A DNA stretch of 64,000 nt from Bradyrhizobium cenepequi (GTDB lineage: Bacteria > Pseudomonadota > Alphaproteobacteria > Rhizobiales > Xanthobacteraceae): the NCBI RefSeq assembly GCF_020329485.1, contig NZ_JAGKJI010000017.1:1-64000 (forward strand), read 5' to 3'. The position numbers were made by a program, and so were the translations under genes. Numbering within the stretch: the stretch's first letter is position 1; each line of letters opens with the position of its first letter. A model generated the notes under the pieces. It searched no databases and was not told the origin of the DNA. It saw nothing but the letters and a program-made list of their open reading frames with translations. Positions 14,816 through 24,256 of the stretch are shown one piece after another.

Positions 14816-17521
14816 ATGAACACTTTATCGCGGCATCCTCCCGCCGTGCGCACCACCTGCCCGTATTGTGGCGTCGGCTGCGGCATCCTCGCAGCCGTGG
14901 ACCGGCAAGGCGATGCGACTATTTCCGGCGATCCCGCGCATCCGGCCAGTTTCGGGCGGCTGTGCTCGAAAGGCGCGGCGCTCGGCGAAACGCTTTCGCT
15001 CGACCAGCGCTTGCTCCACCCCATGTTCCGTCAAGCAGGCGGTTCTCTTGCACGTACCGATTGGGACACCGCAGTGGCAAAGGTCGCAAACGGCCTGCGC
15101 ACGATCGTTGATCGCGACGGGCCGAACGCGATTGCGTTCTATCTTTCCGGCCAGTTGCTCACCGAGGATTACTATGTCGCTAACAAGCTGATGAAAGGCT
15201 TTCTCGGCTCGTCCAACGTCGACACCAATTCGCGGCTGTGCATGGCCTCTTCAGTTGCCGGTCATCGCCGCGCCTTCGGCGCCGACGTGGTGCCCGGCAT
15301 TTACCGGGATCTCGACGAGGCCGATCTGATCGTGCTCGTCGGCTCCAATGCGGCGTGGTGCCATCCGGTGCTCTATCAGCGGATGATTGCCGCGAAAAAC
15401 GAGCACGGCGCCAGATTGGTCGTTATCGATCCGCGGCGCACCGCGACGGCGGACGCGGCGGATCTGTTCCTGCCGATCGCATCCGGAATGGACACCGCGC
15501 TTTTTTGTGGGCTGCTTGCCTACCTCGCCGATACACGCGCCCTCAACGACAGCTACATCGCGGAACATACGAGCGGCGTTGCTGAAGCGCTTGCGCGCGC
15601 CCGCGAGATCGCCGGCGACGCGGCGGCGACCGCCAGTGCGAGCGGGCTCGATCTCGACGAAGTTGCCCGCTTCTTTGAGCTGTTCGCGCGAACCGAGCGC
15701 GTCGTCACGTGCTACTCGCAAGGGGTCAATCAATCCGCGCAAGGCACTGACAAGGTGAATGCGATCATCAATGTTCACCTCGCCACCGGGCGCATCGGCC
15801 GGCCGGGCATGGGACCGTTCTCGCTGACCGGCCAACCCAACGCCATGGGCGGCCGCGAAGTCGGCGGGCTTGCCAATCAAATCGCCGCCCATATGGGTTT
15901 TTCGCCCAGCGAAACCGATCGCGTCCGCCGCTTCTGGAACGCGCCGCGAATGGCGGCGAGCGAAGGCCTCAAGGCCGTCGACATGTTCGAAGCAATCGAA
16001 CGCGGAACGATCAAGGCGCTCTGGGTCATGGCGACAAATCCGGCGGTGTCGCTGCCGCGCGCGGGCGCCTTTCGCGCGGCGCTGAAAAAGCTCGAATTGT
16101 TCATCGTGTCCGAGACCACGCTCCACAACGACACCGTCGATGCGGGTGCGCATGTGCTCTTGCCTGCGGCCGCTTGGGGCGAGAAAGACGGCACCGTCAC
16201 CAATTCGGAGCGGCGTATTTCGCGCCAGCGAGCGTTCCTGGCGCGCCCCGGCGAGGCGCAGCCCGATTGGTGGATCGTCAGCGAAGTGGCCCGCCGCCTC
16301 GGCTTCGAGAGCGCGTTTGCCTACCGTAAGCCGGTCGATGTTTTTCGCGAGCATGCAACCCTGTCGGCGTTCGAGAATGATGGTCGGCGCGGCTTCAACT
16401 TGGGTGGTCTCGCGGCGCTCGCCGACCATGACTATGACCGGCTCGACCCGGTGATGTGGCCTGTGAAAGCCGGAGTCGAATCAGGCGAAGCGCGCTTCTT
16501 CAGCGCCGGAGCGTTTTTCACGAGTGATCGGCGTGGCCGCTTCATTGCACCAGAACATCCGCGCGTGCGTGCGGCGACGAGCGACGCTTTTCCGCTGCGC
16601 CTCAACACCGGGCGCCTGCGCGATCAGTGGCACACGATGACGCGCAGCGGAAAGAGTCCGCGGCTAGGCGCGCATTCACCCGAACCGATGGTCGATATTC
16701 ACCCCGATGATGCGAGTAGGGCGGGCATCACCGATGGCGGTTTCGCCAAGGTCACGACGCCCCATGGCGGCGCCGTGCTTCGGGTTTGCGTTCGTTCGAG
16801 TCAGCAACGCGGATCGATTTTCGCGCCAATTCACTGGAGTTATTCGACGGCAGCCGATGCGTGCGTCGGAGCGCTGGCGATGGCGGAAAACGATCCGTTT
16901 TCCGGCCAGCCCGAACTCAAGGCCACGCCCGCGCGCGTCGACTCTCTTGAGTTTGCCTATCGCGGCTTTGCGCTCACGCGCGACTTGATCGGGCTCCCCG
17001 ACGGAACGTGGTTCGCGCGCGTCGCCGTTGCCGGAGGTCACGGACTTCTGTTCGCGACCAACGAATTGCCCGCCCGATGGCATGGTCTGGCCGAAAAGCT
17101 GATATCCGGCGACCCGGAGCGTGCGGAATATATCGATCTGCCGCGTGGCATCGTGCGCATCGCCGCGTTGCGCGCCGGCAGGATCGAGACCTGCATTTTC
17201 TCCGGGCCGTCACAAAATCCGCCGCGATGGGAGGTCGTGCGCGCGCTGTTCAACTCCGGAATTTTGGCCGAGCGCGACCGCCGTCTTCTTCTTTCCGGCC
17301 AAAGCGCCGAGGACGTTGCCGAAACCGGACCGATCGTCTGCGCCTGTTACAGCGTCGGACTTGAAGCCATCCGCCGCGCTGTGGCTGAAGGGGGTGCCGC
17401 AAACGTCGCCGATATCGGGCGGAGCCTTCGCGCCGGCACCAATTGCGGCTCCTGCGTTCCGGAATTGCAGGGAATTATCAAGCGGACCACGTCCGCGGTC
17501 GGCTCGCGAACCACCAGCTAA
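14816..17521 (+). CDS. nasA: Assimilatory nitrate reductase catalytic subunit with C-terminal BFD domain
   Basis: 901-aa cytosolic molybdoenzyme reducing nitrate to nitrite. Residues 15-22 CPYCGVGC plus Cys50 (LCSKG) bind a [4Fe-4S] cluster. The molybdopterin body carries SRLCMAS (Mo-ligand Cys), GVNQSAQGTDKVNAIINVH and the late dinucleotide-binding LRLNTGRLRDQWHTMTR. The last ca. 60 residues are a BFD-like [2Fe-2S] domain (CACYSVG ... GTNCGSCVPEL). Length and layout fit NasA/NasC of Gram-negatives (ca. 900 aa). The electron donor is probably the oxidoreductase just upstream; nitrite reductase is not in the window. The longer upstream frame to 14600 overlaps the previous gene and is rejected. 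Confidence 0.95.
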   Translation: MNTLSRHPPAVRTTCPYCGVGCGILAAVDRQGDATISGDPAHPASFGRLCSKGAALGETLSLDQRLLHPMFRQAGGSLARTDWDTAVAKVANGLRTIVDRDGPNAIAFYLSGQLLTEDYYVANKLMKGFLGSSNVDTNSRLCMASSVAGHRRAFGADVVPGIYRDLDEADLIVLVGSNAAWCHPVLYQRMIAAKNEHGARLVVIDPRRTATADAADLFLPIASGMDTALFCGLLAYLADTRALNDSYIAEHTSGVAEALARAREIAGDAAATASASGLDLDEVARFFELFARTERVVTCYSQGVNQSAQGTDKVNAIINVHLATGRIGRPGMGPFSLTGQPNAMGGREVGGLANQIAAHMGFSPSETDRVRRFWNAPRMAASEGLKAVDMFEAIERGTIKALWVMATNPAVSLPRAGAFRAALKKLELFIVSETTLHNDTVDAGAHVLLPAAAWGEKDGTVTNSERRISRQRAFLARPGEAQPDWWIVSEVARRLGFESAFAYRKPVDVFREHATLSAFENDGRRGFNLGGLAALADHDYDRLDPVMWPVKAGVESGEARFFSAGAFFTSDRRGRFIAPEHPRVRAATSDAFPLRLNTGRLRDQWHTMTRSGKSPRLGAHSPEPMVDIHPDDASRAGITDGGFAKVTTPHGGAVLRVCVRSSQQRGSIFAPIHWSYSTAADACVGALAMAENDPFSGQPELKATPARVDSLEFAYRGFALTRDLIGLPDGTWFARVAVAGGHGLLFATNELPARWHGLAEKLISGDPERAEYIDLPRGIVRIAALRAGRIETCIFSGPSQNPPRWEVVRALFNSGILAERDRRLLLSGQSAEDVAETGPIVCACYSVGLEAIRRAVAEGGAANVADIGRSLRAGTNCGSCVPELQGIIKRTTSAVGSRTTS

Positions 17522-17525
17522 GCTG

Positions 17526-17582
17526 ATGGCGTCAAGCTTGCGGTCCTGGCGTCTGCCTGTGTTTGCGTGGAAGGAGCAGTAG
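17526..17582 (+). pseudogene. Possible start remnant of a siroheme synthase gene
   Basis: 19 codons beginning MASSLRSWRLPVFAW. CysG proteins that follow nitrate reductase in related genomes begin MASLRxLPVF, so this may be the stump of a deleted cysG. No more of the gene follows. Weak, based only on a dozen residues. Confidence 0.25.
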
Positions 17583-17724
17583 CCCGCTTTGCCTTTCTTT
17601 CAGCCGACTATACGACGGGCGCTTCCGGGCGTATCTCACGCCAACGACGCGAAGACCTTTCGGACCTCGCTCGGGCGTGAATGCGATGGATGCGGTTACC
17701 CAGGGCCGTGTGCTCTGTCGCCAC

Positions 17725-18324
17725 TCATTCCGACCTTCGGCGCGGCCACTGTCCGAGCGACAGCGCGATGCCCATTGCGGCTTCGCGTATTTCGTCGGCG
17801 AGCACGCGATCTTCGATCGAGCGCGCCAACACCATACCGCCAACGCATAGCGTTGCAATCGCGCGAGCCCGGGATCGGGCCGCCTCTCCGTTACGCTGCA
17901 ATGCCTGCTCAAAAACATCGATCATGACCCTGAGCACGGTTTCGAATGCTTGCCGAACACGGTGCTCCTCGCGCAAAAAGTCGGTCGGAAATGCGATCAG
18001 GGGGCAAGTTCCGTCGATATCCTCGAAACGCTCGCGCGAAAGATAGTCCCGGACGAACTGTGCCGCGCTGCTAACAGCGCGCGGATCGATGCTCACTCCG
18101 TCGCTGCTTAAAAGCTGCTTTTCATTCAAAATTTGGGTGACCGCTTCGGCGTAAACATCACCCTTGCTCTCAAAGTAACTATAGAAACCTCCCCGGGTGA
18201 GCCCGGCATCAGCCATAACGTCGTCGATTGACACCGTATCGAACCCGCGGCGGTTGAAGAGCCGCCGTGCGCTCCGAACAATTCTTTGTTTGGTTAGGCG
18301 ACGGTGATCGGCAGGATACGACAT
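17725..18324 (-). CDS. TetR/AcrR-family transcriptional regulator
   Basis: 199 aa. N-terminal TetR helix-turn-helix at residues ca. 8-55: RIVRSARRLFNRRGFDTVSIDDVMADAGLTRGGFYSYFESKGD. The C-terminal ligand-binding region is of the TetR_C type with CPLIAFPTDFLRE and a late VLARSIEDRVLADEI helix, common in regulators of the YxaF/NemR-like group. Ribosome site AGAGAGAGG before ATG 18324; a longer frame upstream lacks one. The target is unknown; neighbours are a nitrate operon and decayed DNA. Confidence 0.85.
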   Translation of the reverse strand: MSYPADHRRLTKQRIVRSARRLFNRRGFDTVSIDDVMADAGLTRGGFYSYFESKGDVYAEAVTQILNEKQLLSSDGVSIDPRAVSSAAQFVRDYLSRERFEDIDGTCPLIAFPTDFLREEHRVRQAFETVLRVMIDVFEQALQRNGEAARSRARAIATLCVGGMVLARSIEDRVLADEIREAAMGIALSLGQWPRRRSE

Positions 18325-19329
18325 CGAACCTCTCTCTGGCGACAAGCTAGTGCCTCGATCTCGAAAGCCACATGCAAGCAGTAGGCTTGCTTCGGAGCGG
18401 TTTTTAAACTGCGGCACCGACGCAACCGTTCCAAGCAAAACTCAATTGACAAAAAAGTTAGTATTGATTCTGATCGTACGGTAGGAAGCGGAAAATTGAA
18501 GGTTCGTACATTCATCCAAATCAGCGGAATCGACCCGGTAAGCTACTCGCCGGGCTGCAACGAACTCTTTCAGGCGTTAGCTCTACCGCTTCGCTTCGAC
18601 ATTTTGCGTTAGTCGAGAGGAAAAGCGGCCGCGCACTTTCTCCGGCACAGCTCTCTCGCCGACATGCTATCGGCCAACCGAGGGCGGTAGGTGATAAACG
18701 ACAAGGCCGCATCTCTCATCGGCTGATGCTCTATCGCGAGTTCATTGGAATGGCTTTTCTCGAGATGTGAAGTGATAAGATCTGGAGTCGCGGGTTGATA
18801 TCCATTTTTTCGGAATGCCCAAGACATGGAGCCATTGTAGGTTCGTAGCGGGCCGGTACCATTAAATTCACTTTTAGAAAGGCAGCCGGCGCGCTCAGCG
18901 ATTTTGGCGGAAATGAGGTGCTAACTGTAGCCGGCGGTCCGCGCAGAAGGCCAGGTCGCGACGCGCTTTCACCCTGCTTCCAAGACGGGGAAGGAAGGCG
19001 GCAGCGCGAGCAGGCACGCTGCCAACTAAAGCTCATATTGCCTAACTTAAGCGGCCGAGTCCTCGTTCACAGTGTCGGATCTTGGTTGGGGGCCGATCGC
19101 CCGCCGGCCGAACTGCACGATGGCTGTACCTTGACTGTCCGCCATCGGCGCAGCGCCGAACGAACGCCACATCGCGTCCGGCGGAATCGTCGAATTCAAA
19201 TTGGCATCAGCCCGTTCACACCGCCGGCGCGAGAAGTTCGTTACGAACCCGTAATGAGAATGCGTCTTCTTGCATGAGGCATTGCATCGCGTGCGCATCA
19301 CACTTGGATCTCAGGAAATTCATTCGAAA
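18325..19329. other. About 1 kb without a recognisable gene
   Basis: Upstream of the TetR gene, an AT-rich stretch (TTGACAAAAAAGTTAGTATTGATTC, near 18445) could hold promoters or the TetR operator. The rest has only short frames on both strands with no family resemblance. Confidence 0.4.
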
Positions 19330-19520
19330 TTCTTGGCGATTGGGCGATCAATGCCCTCGCGATCCCGCAGGTTCTAACGATCATCCGTCCCGAGACGCTG
19401 GTCATCTGGCCGGCATTCATTGTTATTGGCGCTGGAAGTCATTGCGAGACGGGATTGCGGGGCGACCGACCTGGTCTGGACGGCTGAGGCTGCGTTGTGG
19501 TCCAAGTCGCGACAGAGTGA
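19330..19520 (+). pseudogene. DDE/integrase-core transposase scrap
   Basis: One frame reads VLTIIRPETLVIW, the next GIHCYWRWKSLRDGIAGRP. Together they match the linker before the integrase core of IS481/IS3-type transposases (…LTIIRPET-LxxWHRxGFRxYWRWKS-xxGRP). Frameshifted and without the DDE residues. Ends are not definable. Confidence 0.45.
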
Positions 19521-19612
19521 CCCGCTTCGAGGGGCTCGAGATCACGCCGTTGCCATGAGCCGAGTCTAAACGGCATCGAAACTTGGGGCTGTTCAGCACT
19601 GGGAGCGACCAA

Positions 19613-20333
19613 ATGAACTCAATAACCGAGCGTCGAAGCTTTATCCAGGGAGCGGGTCTCGTCGTCGCCGCAGCCTCAACGGCCGCGTTCGCCGGAACGC
19701 CCTCGTTCGCCCAAAGTAATCCGCAGAAAGGGCGGCCATGCCTTATCAGGCAAAACCGCTGTCACTCGATCCGAAATCAATCTCTGGCATTTCCGAAAAG
19801 GTGCTCGTGAGCCATTACGAGAACAATTATGTCGGCGCAGTGAAGCGCCTTAACGCGATTGGCGCACAACTTGCCGAGCTCGATTTTGCTAGGCACCGAA
19901 CTTTGTGATCAATGGACTGAAGCGCGAAGAGTTGATCGGGGCGAATTCGATGATTCTGCACGAAATCTACTTCGATGGACTTGGCGGCGGTGCCGAGGCG
20001 AGAGGCGGACTGGCGGATGCGATCGCCCGCGATTTCGGGAGCCTCGATCGATGGCGGGCCGAGTTTTCCGCGATGGGTAAGGCGGAAGGTGGCGGCTCGG
20101 GCTGGGTTATCCTCGCTTATTCGCCGCGCGACAAACGCCTCGTCAATCAATGGGCGGCGGATCACACTACGACGCTGGCCGGCGGCCGTCCGGTGCTCGT
20201 GCTCGACATGTATGAACACGCCTATCATATGGACTACGGCGCGGCGGCTGCGCGGTAAGTCGATGCCTACATGGAAGCGATCCGGTGGGACAATGCGGCT
20301 AGACTGTACGATCTGTACAGCCATGAGGCCTGA
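19613..20333 (+). pseudogene. Tat-exported Fe/Mn superoxide dismutase, broken
   Basis: N-terminus MNSITERRSFIQGAGLVVAAA is a twin-arginine signal ending SFAQ. After a shift near 19735 the body runs KPLSLDPKSISGISEKVLVSHYENNYVGAVKRLN, after a second shift near 19895 NFVINGLKREELI and LHEIYFDGLGG, and then LVLDMYEHAYHMDYG. After an in-frame TAA (20256-20258) the C-terminus VDAYMEAIRWDNAARLY follows. Metal-ligand regions (HYENNY, DMYEHAYH) are still visible. Two frameshifts plus one stop imply loss of function. Confidence 0.8.
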
Positions 20334-21010
20334 CGAGTTTGATGGAAATCAATGGTGCCACAGATTGGCTGTCGGCACGAGTCATGCCGGCGGCCAAACT
20401 TACGAACGCTGAAGCCATGAAGATCGTGAAAAGCTATCGCAGAAGCAGGTAGCTGGGCCATGAGCAAGCTTGTCTCAGGCAAGACACCCCTCGCGTCTGA
20501 GGTAGATGATCCTCTAAATTTCTAAGCCTGGGACCAGCGCCTACGTTTCATCACCGCCACACACTGACGATCCTCTAAGGCCGAAAGGCAATTCAACACG
20601 ACAATCCGGATGGCCGAAATATCCTGGAGCGCTGAGCGCTAGGGCAAACTGGTTGCAGCAGGGTTTGCCGCGTCCATGGGGCCGTTGCTGGCCGCTATTC
20701 ATCCGCAAACTCACGCAGTCGAAAGGCGTCAGAGCCTGCGCATCACAAGGTGGTGCAATGGGACCTTGGTGTCTTCCTCGACGGGCGTTGTCGAATTATG
20801 TGTTTCTCGTCGGGGCCTGCAGACCCCCGGCACTCCAAGACGGTCCGCCGTCCAAGCTCTGCTCAGGCTTGAGGTCGTTGGATCTCGAGGGGTTGAGCAT
20901 ATGGACGGAAATACGAGCCGGATTTTTCCGAAACGTCCCGCTAATTTCCATTGGTGCCGTCGAGCGGCGCTCGCTCGTCCGGGCGCGGTAAAGCCGGCTG
21001 AGGCGTCACG
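20334..21010. other. No clear gene; small frames only
   Basis: A 36-codon frame at 20342 (MEINGATDWLSARV) lacks recognisable features. GATCCTCTAA occurs twice (near 20508 and 20570). The last ca. 100 bp should hold the promoter of the RND pump gene, but no clear elements are visible. Confidence 0.4.
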
Positions 21011-24000
21011 ATGAACTTGGTGTCGTTTGCATTGCGACGCCCGATCTCACTTTTGGTGATGGTCGTAGCCGTTGCTTTGGCGGGTTTTCTGGCGGTCGAT
21101 CGCATGTCGCGGGACATTTTCCCAGATCTCGGCGTGCCCGTCCTGTATGTGGCCCAGCCGTACGGCGGCATGGACCCGGCGCAGATGGAAGGGTTCATCG
21201 TCAACTATTATGAGTACCACTTTCTCTACATCACAGGCATCGAGCACGTCGAAAGCAAATCGATCCAAGGTGTGGGGCTGATCAAGCTCCAATTCCATCC
21301 CGGCACCAACATGGCGCAGGCCACAGCGGAGACGGTCGCCTATGTCGATCGCGCCCGTTCCTTCATGCCCACCGGAACCGTGCCGCCTTTCGTGATGCGG
21401 TTCGACGGCGGTAGCGTTCCAGTCGGCGACCTCGTCTTCTCCAGCAAGACCAAGACAGTCGCCGAGCTGCAGGACGCGGCGCTCTTCAAGGTGCGCCCGT
21501 TGTTCGCGACCTTGCCAGGCGTGTCGGCACCGCCGCCCTTCGGCTCGAGCCAGCGTACCATCCTCGTCCGCGTAGATCCCGCCAAGCTGCGTTCCTACAA
21601 CATGTCGCCGGACGAGGTGGTGCAGGCGTTGGCTGCCGGCAACACGGTCAGCCCATCGGGTAACGTCCGCATCGGCGAGCTCTTGCCGATGGTGCCGGTC
21701 AACTCGGTTGTCGGGGACTTCAAGGGCCTGAACAACATTCCCATCCGCTCGCACGGAACGCAGACGATCTTCATACGCGACGTCGGATCGGTTGAAGACG
21801 GCACCGACATCCAGACCGGATACGCGCTGGTGGATGGACGCCGCACGGTCTACATCCCCGTCACCAAACGAGCGGACGCCTCGACACTCGCGGTCGTCCA
21901 GGCCGTCAAGGCCAACTTGCCACGCTTCCAATCCGTACTGCCGGACGGTGTTGACGTCAGTTACCAGTTCGACCAGTCCCCCTACGTGACGCGCGCCATC
22001 CAGGGCCTGTTCGTCGAAGGCGCTCTCGGCGCGGTGCTCACCGGCCTCATGGTGCTGCTGTTTCTGCGAGATTGGCGCAGTTCGCTGGTCGTGGTCTTGA
22101 ACATTCCGCTCGCGATCCTCGCGTCGGTGACGGCGCTCTGGGTATCGGGTCAGACGATCAACATCATGACTTTGGGCGGGCTGGCTTTGGCCGTCGGCAT
22201 CCTGGTCGACGAGGCGACAGTCACCATCGAGAACATCCACACCCGTCTTGCTGATGGCCGCAGCCTTGCCCGTGCCGCGAGCGAGGCCACGGCCGAGACG
22301 ACGGTGCCCCGGTTCGTCGCCATGCTGTGTATTCTGGCGGTGTTCATTCCTGCCTTCGTCATGACCGGCGCCGCGCGCAACCTGTTCGTACCGCTGGCCT
22401 TGGCCGTCGGTTTCTCGATGGTGGGCTCGTATCTGCTTTCAAGTACCTTCGTGCCAGTGCTCTCGGTGTGGATGCTGCGCAATCCGAGCACGCATCACAC
22501 GCCGCAAGAGACGTCTTTCGACCGGCTGCGCGCCAGGTACGATCGGTTCGCGTGCACCGTCATGAGACGGCGGCGCACCGTCGTGCTTTCCTATCTCATC
22601 ATCAGCGGCGCAATCATTTTCCTGGTCGGCAGCTCTCTCGGCACCGAGATTTTTCCGATCGTGGATACCGGTCAGCTCCAATTGCATCTGCGGGCTCCGG
22701 CGGGCACGCGCATCGAGCGCACCGAGCAGATCGCGCTGCAGACACTCGACGCGATCAAGCGCGAGGTCGGTCCGGATAATGTGGCAATCAGCCTCGGTTT
22801 TGTCGGCACGCAGCCGCCCAATTACCCCATCAATACGATTTATCTCTGGAGTTCCGGCTCCGAGGAAGCGGTGCTGCAGGTGCAGCTCAAGCGCGCCGCC
22901 GGGATCGGCATCGAGGATTTGAAGGAGCGGCTGCGGCAGAAATTGCCGCAGGAACTGCCGGGCGTGCGCTTCTCATTCGAGCCAAGCGACATCGTCAGCC
23001 GCATCATGAGCTTTGGCGCGCCGACACCGATCGAAGTGGCTGTGAGCGGGCCGAACCTCGCAGATAGCCGCCAATACGCCGATAGACTGCGAGCGAAATT
23101 GGCACAGGTGCCGACGCTGCGAGACCTGGGATTCGAGCAGGAGCTCGATTACCCGACCGTAAAGGTCGCCGTGGACCGCGAGCGAGCGGGTGTTCTGGGG
23201 GTGACGGCGGATAACGTGGCAAAATCCGTCGTCGCGGGCACGTCATCCAGTCGCTACACCTCCGCGAATTATTGGCCCGATCCCAAGACCGGCATTGGCT
23301 ATCAGGTGCAGGTCGAGATCCCCGAGCACCAGATGAATTCCCTCGAGGAGGTGAAGAACCTCCCCATCGCTCGCCGGCCGGGCCAACAGATCGATCTCCG
23401 CAATGTGGCCGGCGTTACCGACGGCACGGCGCTCGGCGAATATGACCGCTACAACATGCAGCGCATGCTGACGCTCAGCGCGAACATCTACGGCGAGGAT
23501 GTGGGACACGCGGCAGCCCGCGTGCAGCAGGCGATCAGCGATGCGGGAAAGCCACCCGATCGGGTGAACGTGACCGTGCGCGGGCAAGTCCAGCCGATGG
23601 CGGAGATGTTCGGAGGCCTGGGTCTGGGACTCCTGATGGCGGTGGGTGTTATCCTTCTGCTGCTGGCGGCCAATTTCCAATCGTTCCGGCTTGCCCTGGC
23701 GGTGGGGCTGACAATTCCCGCCGTGATCGCCGGGGTCGTACTGATGCTTTGGCTCACGCGGACCACGCTCAACATTCAATCCTTCATGGGCGCGATCATG
23801 GCGATCGGCGTCGCCGTGGCAAACGCCATCCTGCTCGTGACGTTCGCGGAGCGCAGCCGGGTGGAGGGCCGCGAATCATGGGAGGCGGCAATCGAAGGCG
23901 CACGGAGCCGTCTGCGTCCGATCCTGATGACGAGTTTTGCGATGCTGGCCGGCATGATGCCGATGGCGTTGGGGCTGGGCGAGGGCGGAGAGCAAAGTGC

Positions 24001-24220
24001 GCCGCTGGGACGGGCGGTGATCGGCGGTCTCCTTGGCGCAACGTGCGCCACGCTCATCGTCCTGCCGGCGATCTTGGCCATGCTGCAGTCGCGGCATGCC
24101 CGGATTTCCGCGTCGCTCGATCCTGACGACCCGCAGAGCCGCTACTTCGAGGCGGAGCCGCGGCTCGCGACGGTGCCGGATCGTGGCGACGCTGAACACC
24201 ATGCTTGGGCGGCGGAATAA
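21011..24220 (+). CDS. RND-family efflux pump, inner-membrane subunit
   Basis: 1069 aa. Typical RND topology: TM1 (LRRPISLLVMVVAVALAGFLAV), large periplasmic loop with the porter/docking domains, TM2-6 including GLALAVGILVDEATVTIEN (the TM4 proton-relay region; Asp-Glu where AcrB has Asp-Asp), a central IFLVG TM7, second loop, and TM8-12 with GAIMAIGVAVANAILLVTF. It exports small hydrophobic or metal compounds using the proton gradient. The adaptor gene follows 36 bp downstream, an order (pump then adaptor) unlike acrAB; no outer-membrane factor gene is present. Substrate unknown. Confidence 0.92.
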   Translation: MNLVSFALRRPISLLVMVVAVALAGFLAVDRMSRDIFPDLGVPVLYVAQPYGGMDPAQMEGFIVNYYEYHFLYITGIEHVESKSIQGVGLIKLQFHPGTNMAQATAETVAYVDRARSFMPTGTVPPFVMRFDGGSVPVGDLVFSSKTKTVAELQDAALFKVRPLFATLPGVSAPPPFGSSQRTILVRVDPAKLRSYNMSPDEVVQALAAGNTVSPSGNVRIGELLPMVPVNSVVGDFKGLNNIPIRSHGTQTIFIRDVGSVEDGTDIQTGYALVDGRRTVYIPVTKRADASTLAVVQAVKANLPRFQSVLPDGVDVSYQFDQSPYVTRAIQGLFVEGALGAVLTGLMVLLFLRDWRSSLVVVLNIPLAILASVTALWVSGQTINIMTLGGLALAVGILVDEATVTIENIHTRLADGRSLARAASEATAETTVPRFVAMLCILAVFIPAFVMTGAARNLFVPLALAVGFSMVGSYLLSSTFVPVLSVWMLRNPSTHHTPQETSFDRLRARYDRFACTVMRRRRTVVLSYLIISGAIIFLVGSSLGTEIFPIVDTGQLQLHLRAPAGTRIERTEQIALQTLDAIKREVGPDNVAISLGFVGTQPPNYPINTIYLWSSGSEEAVLQVQLKRAAGIGIEDLKERLRQKLPQELPGVRFSFEPSDIVSRIMSFGAPTPIEVAVSGPNLADSRQYADRLRAKLAQVPTLRDLGFEQELDYPTVKVAVDRERAGVLGVTADNVAKSVVAGTSSSRYTSANYWPDPKTGIGYQVQVEIPEHQMNSLEEVKNLPIARRPGQQIDLRNVAGVTDGTALGEYDRYNMQRMLTLSANIYGEDVGHAAARVQQAISDAGKPPDRVNVTVRGQVQPMAEMFGGLGLGLLMAVGVILLLLAANFQSFRLALAVGLTIPAVIAGVVLMLWLTRTTLNIQSFMGAIMAIGVAVANAILLVTFAERSRVEGRESWEAAIEGARSRLRPILMTSFAMLAGMMPMALGLGEGGEQSAPLGRAVIGGLLGATCATLIVLPAILAMLQSRHARISASLDPDDPQSRYFEAEPRLATVPDRGDAEHHAWAAE

Positions 24221-24256
24221 GCGAACAGCCAGAACAGATTTTGAAGGCGGAACACG

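Noticed and set aside
15251..16429. 392-codon minus-strand frame
   Set aside because: Lies wholly inside nasA, with the composition of a codon-position mirror; no ribosome site.
21047..22240. 397-codon minus-strand frame
   Set aside because: Shadow of the RND pump gene.
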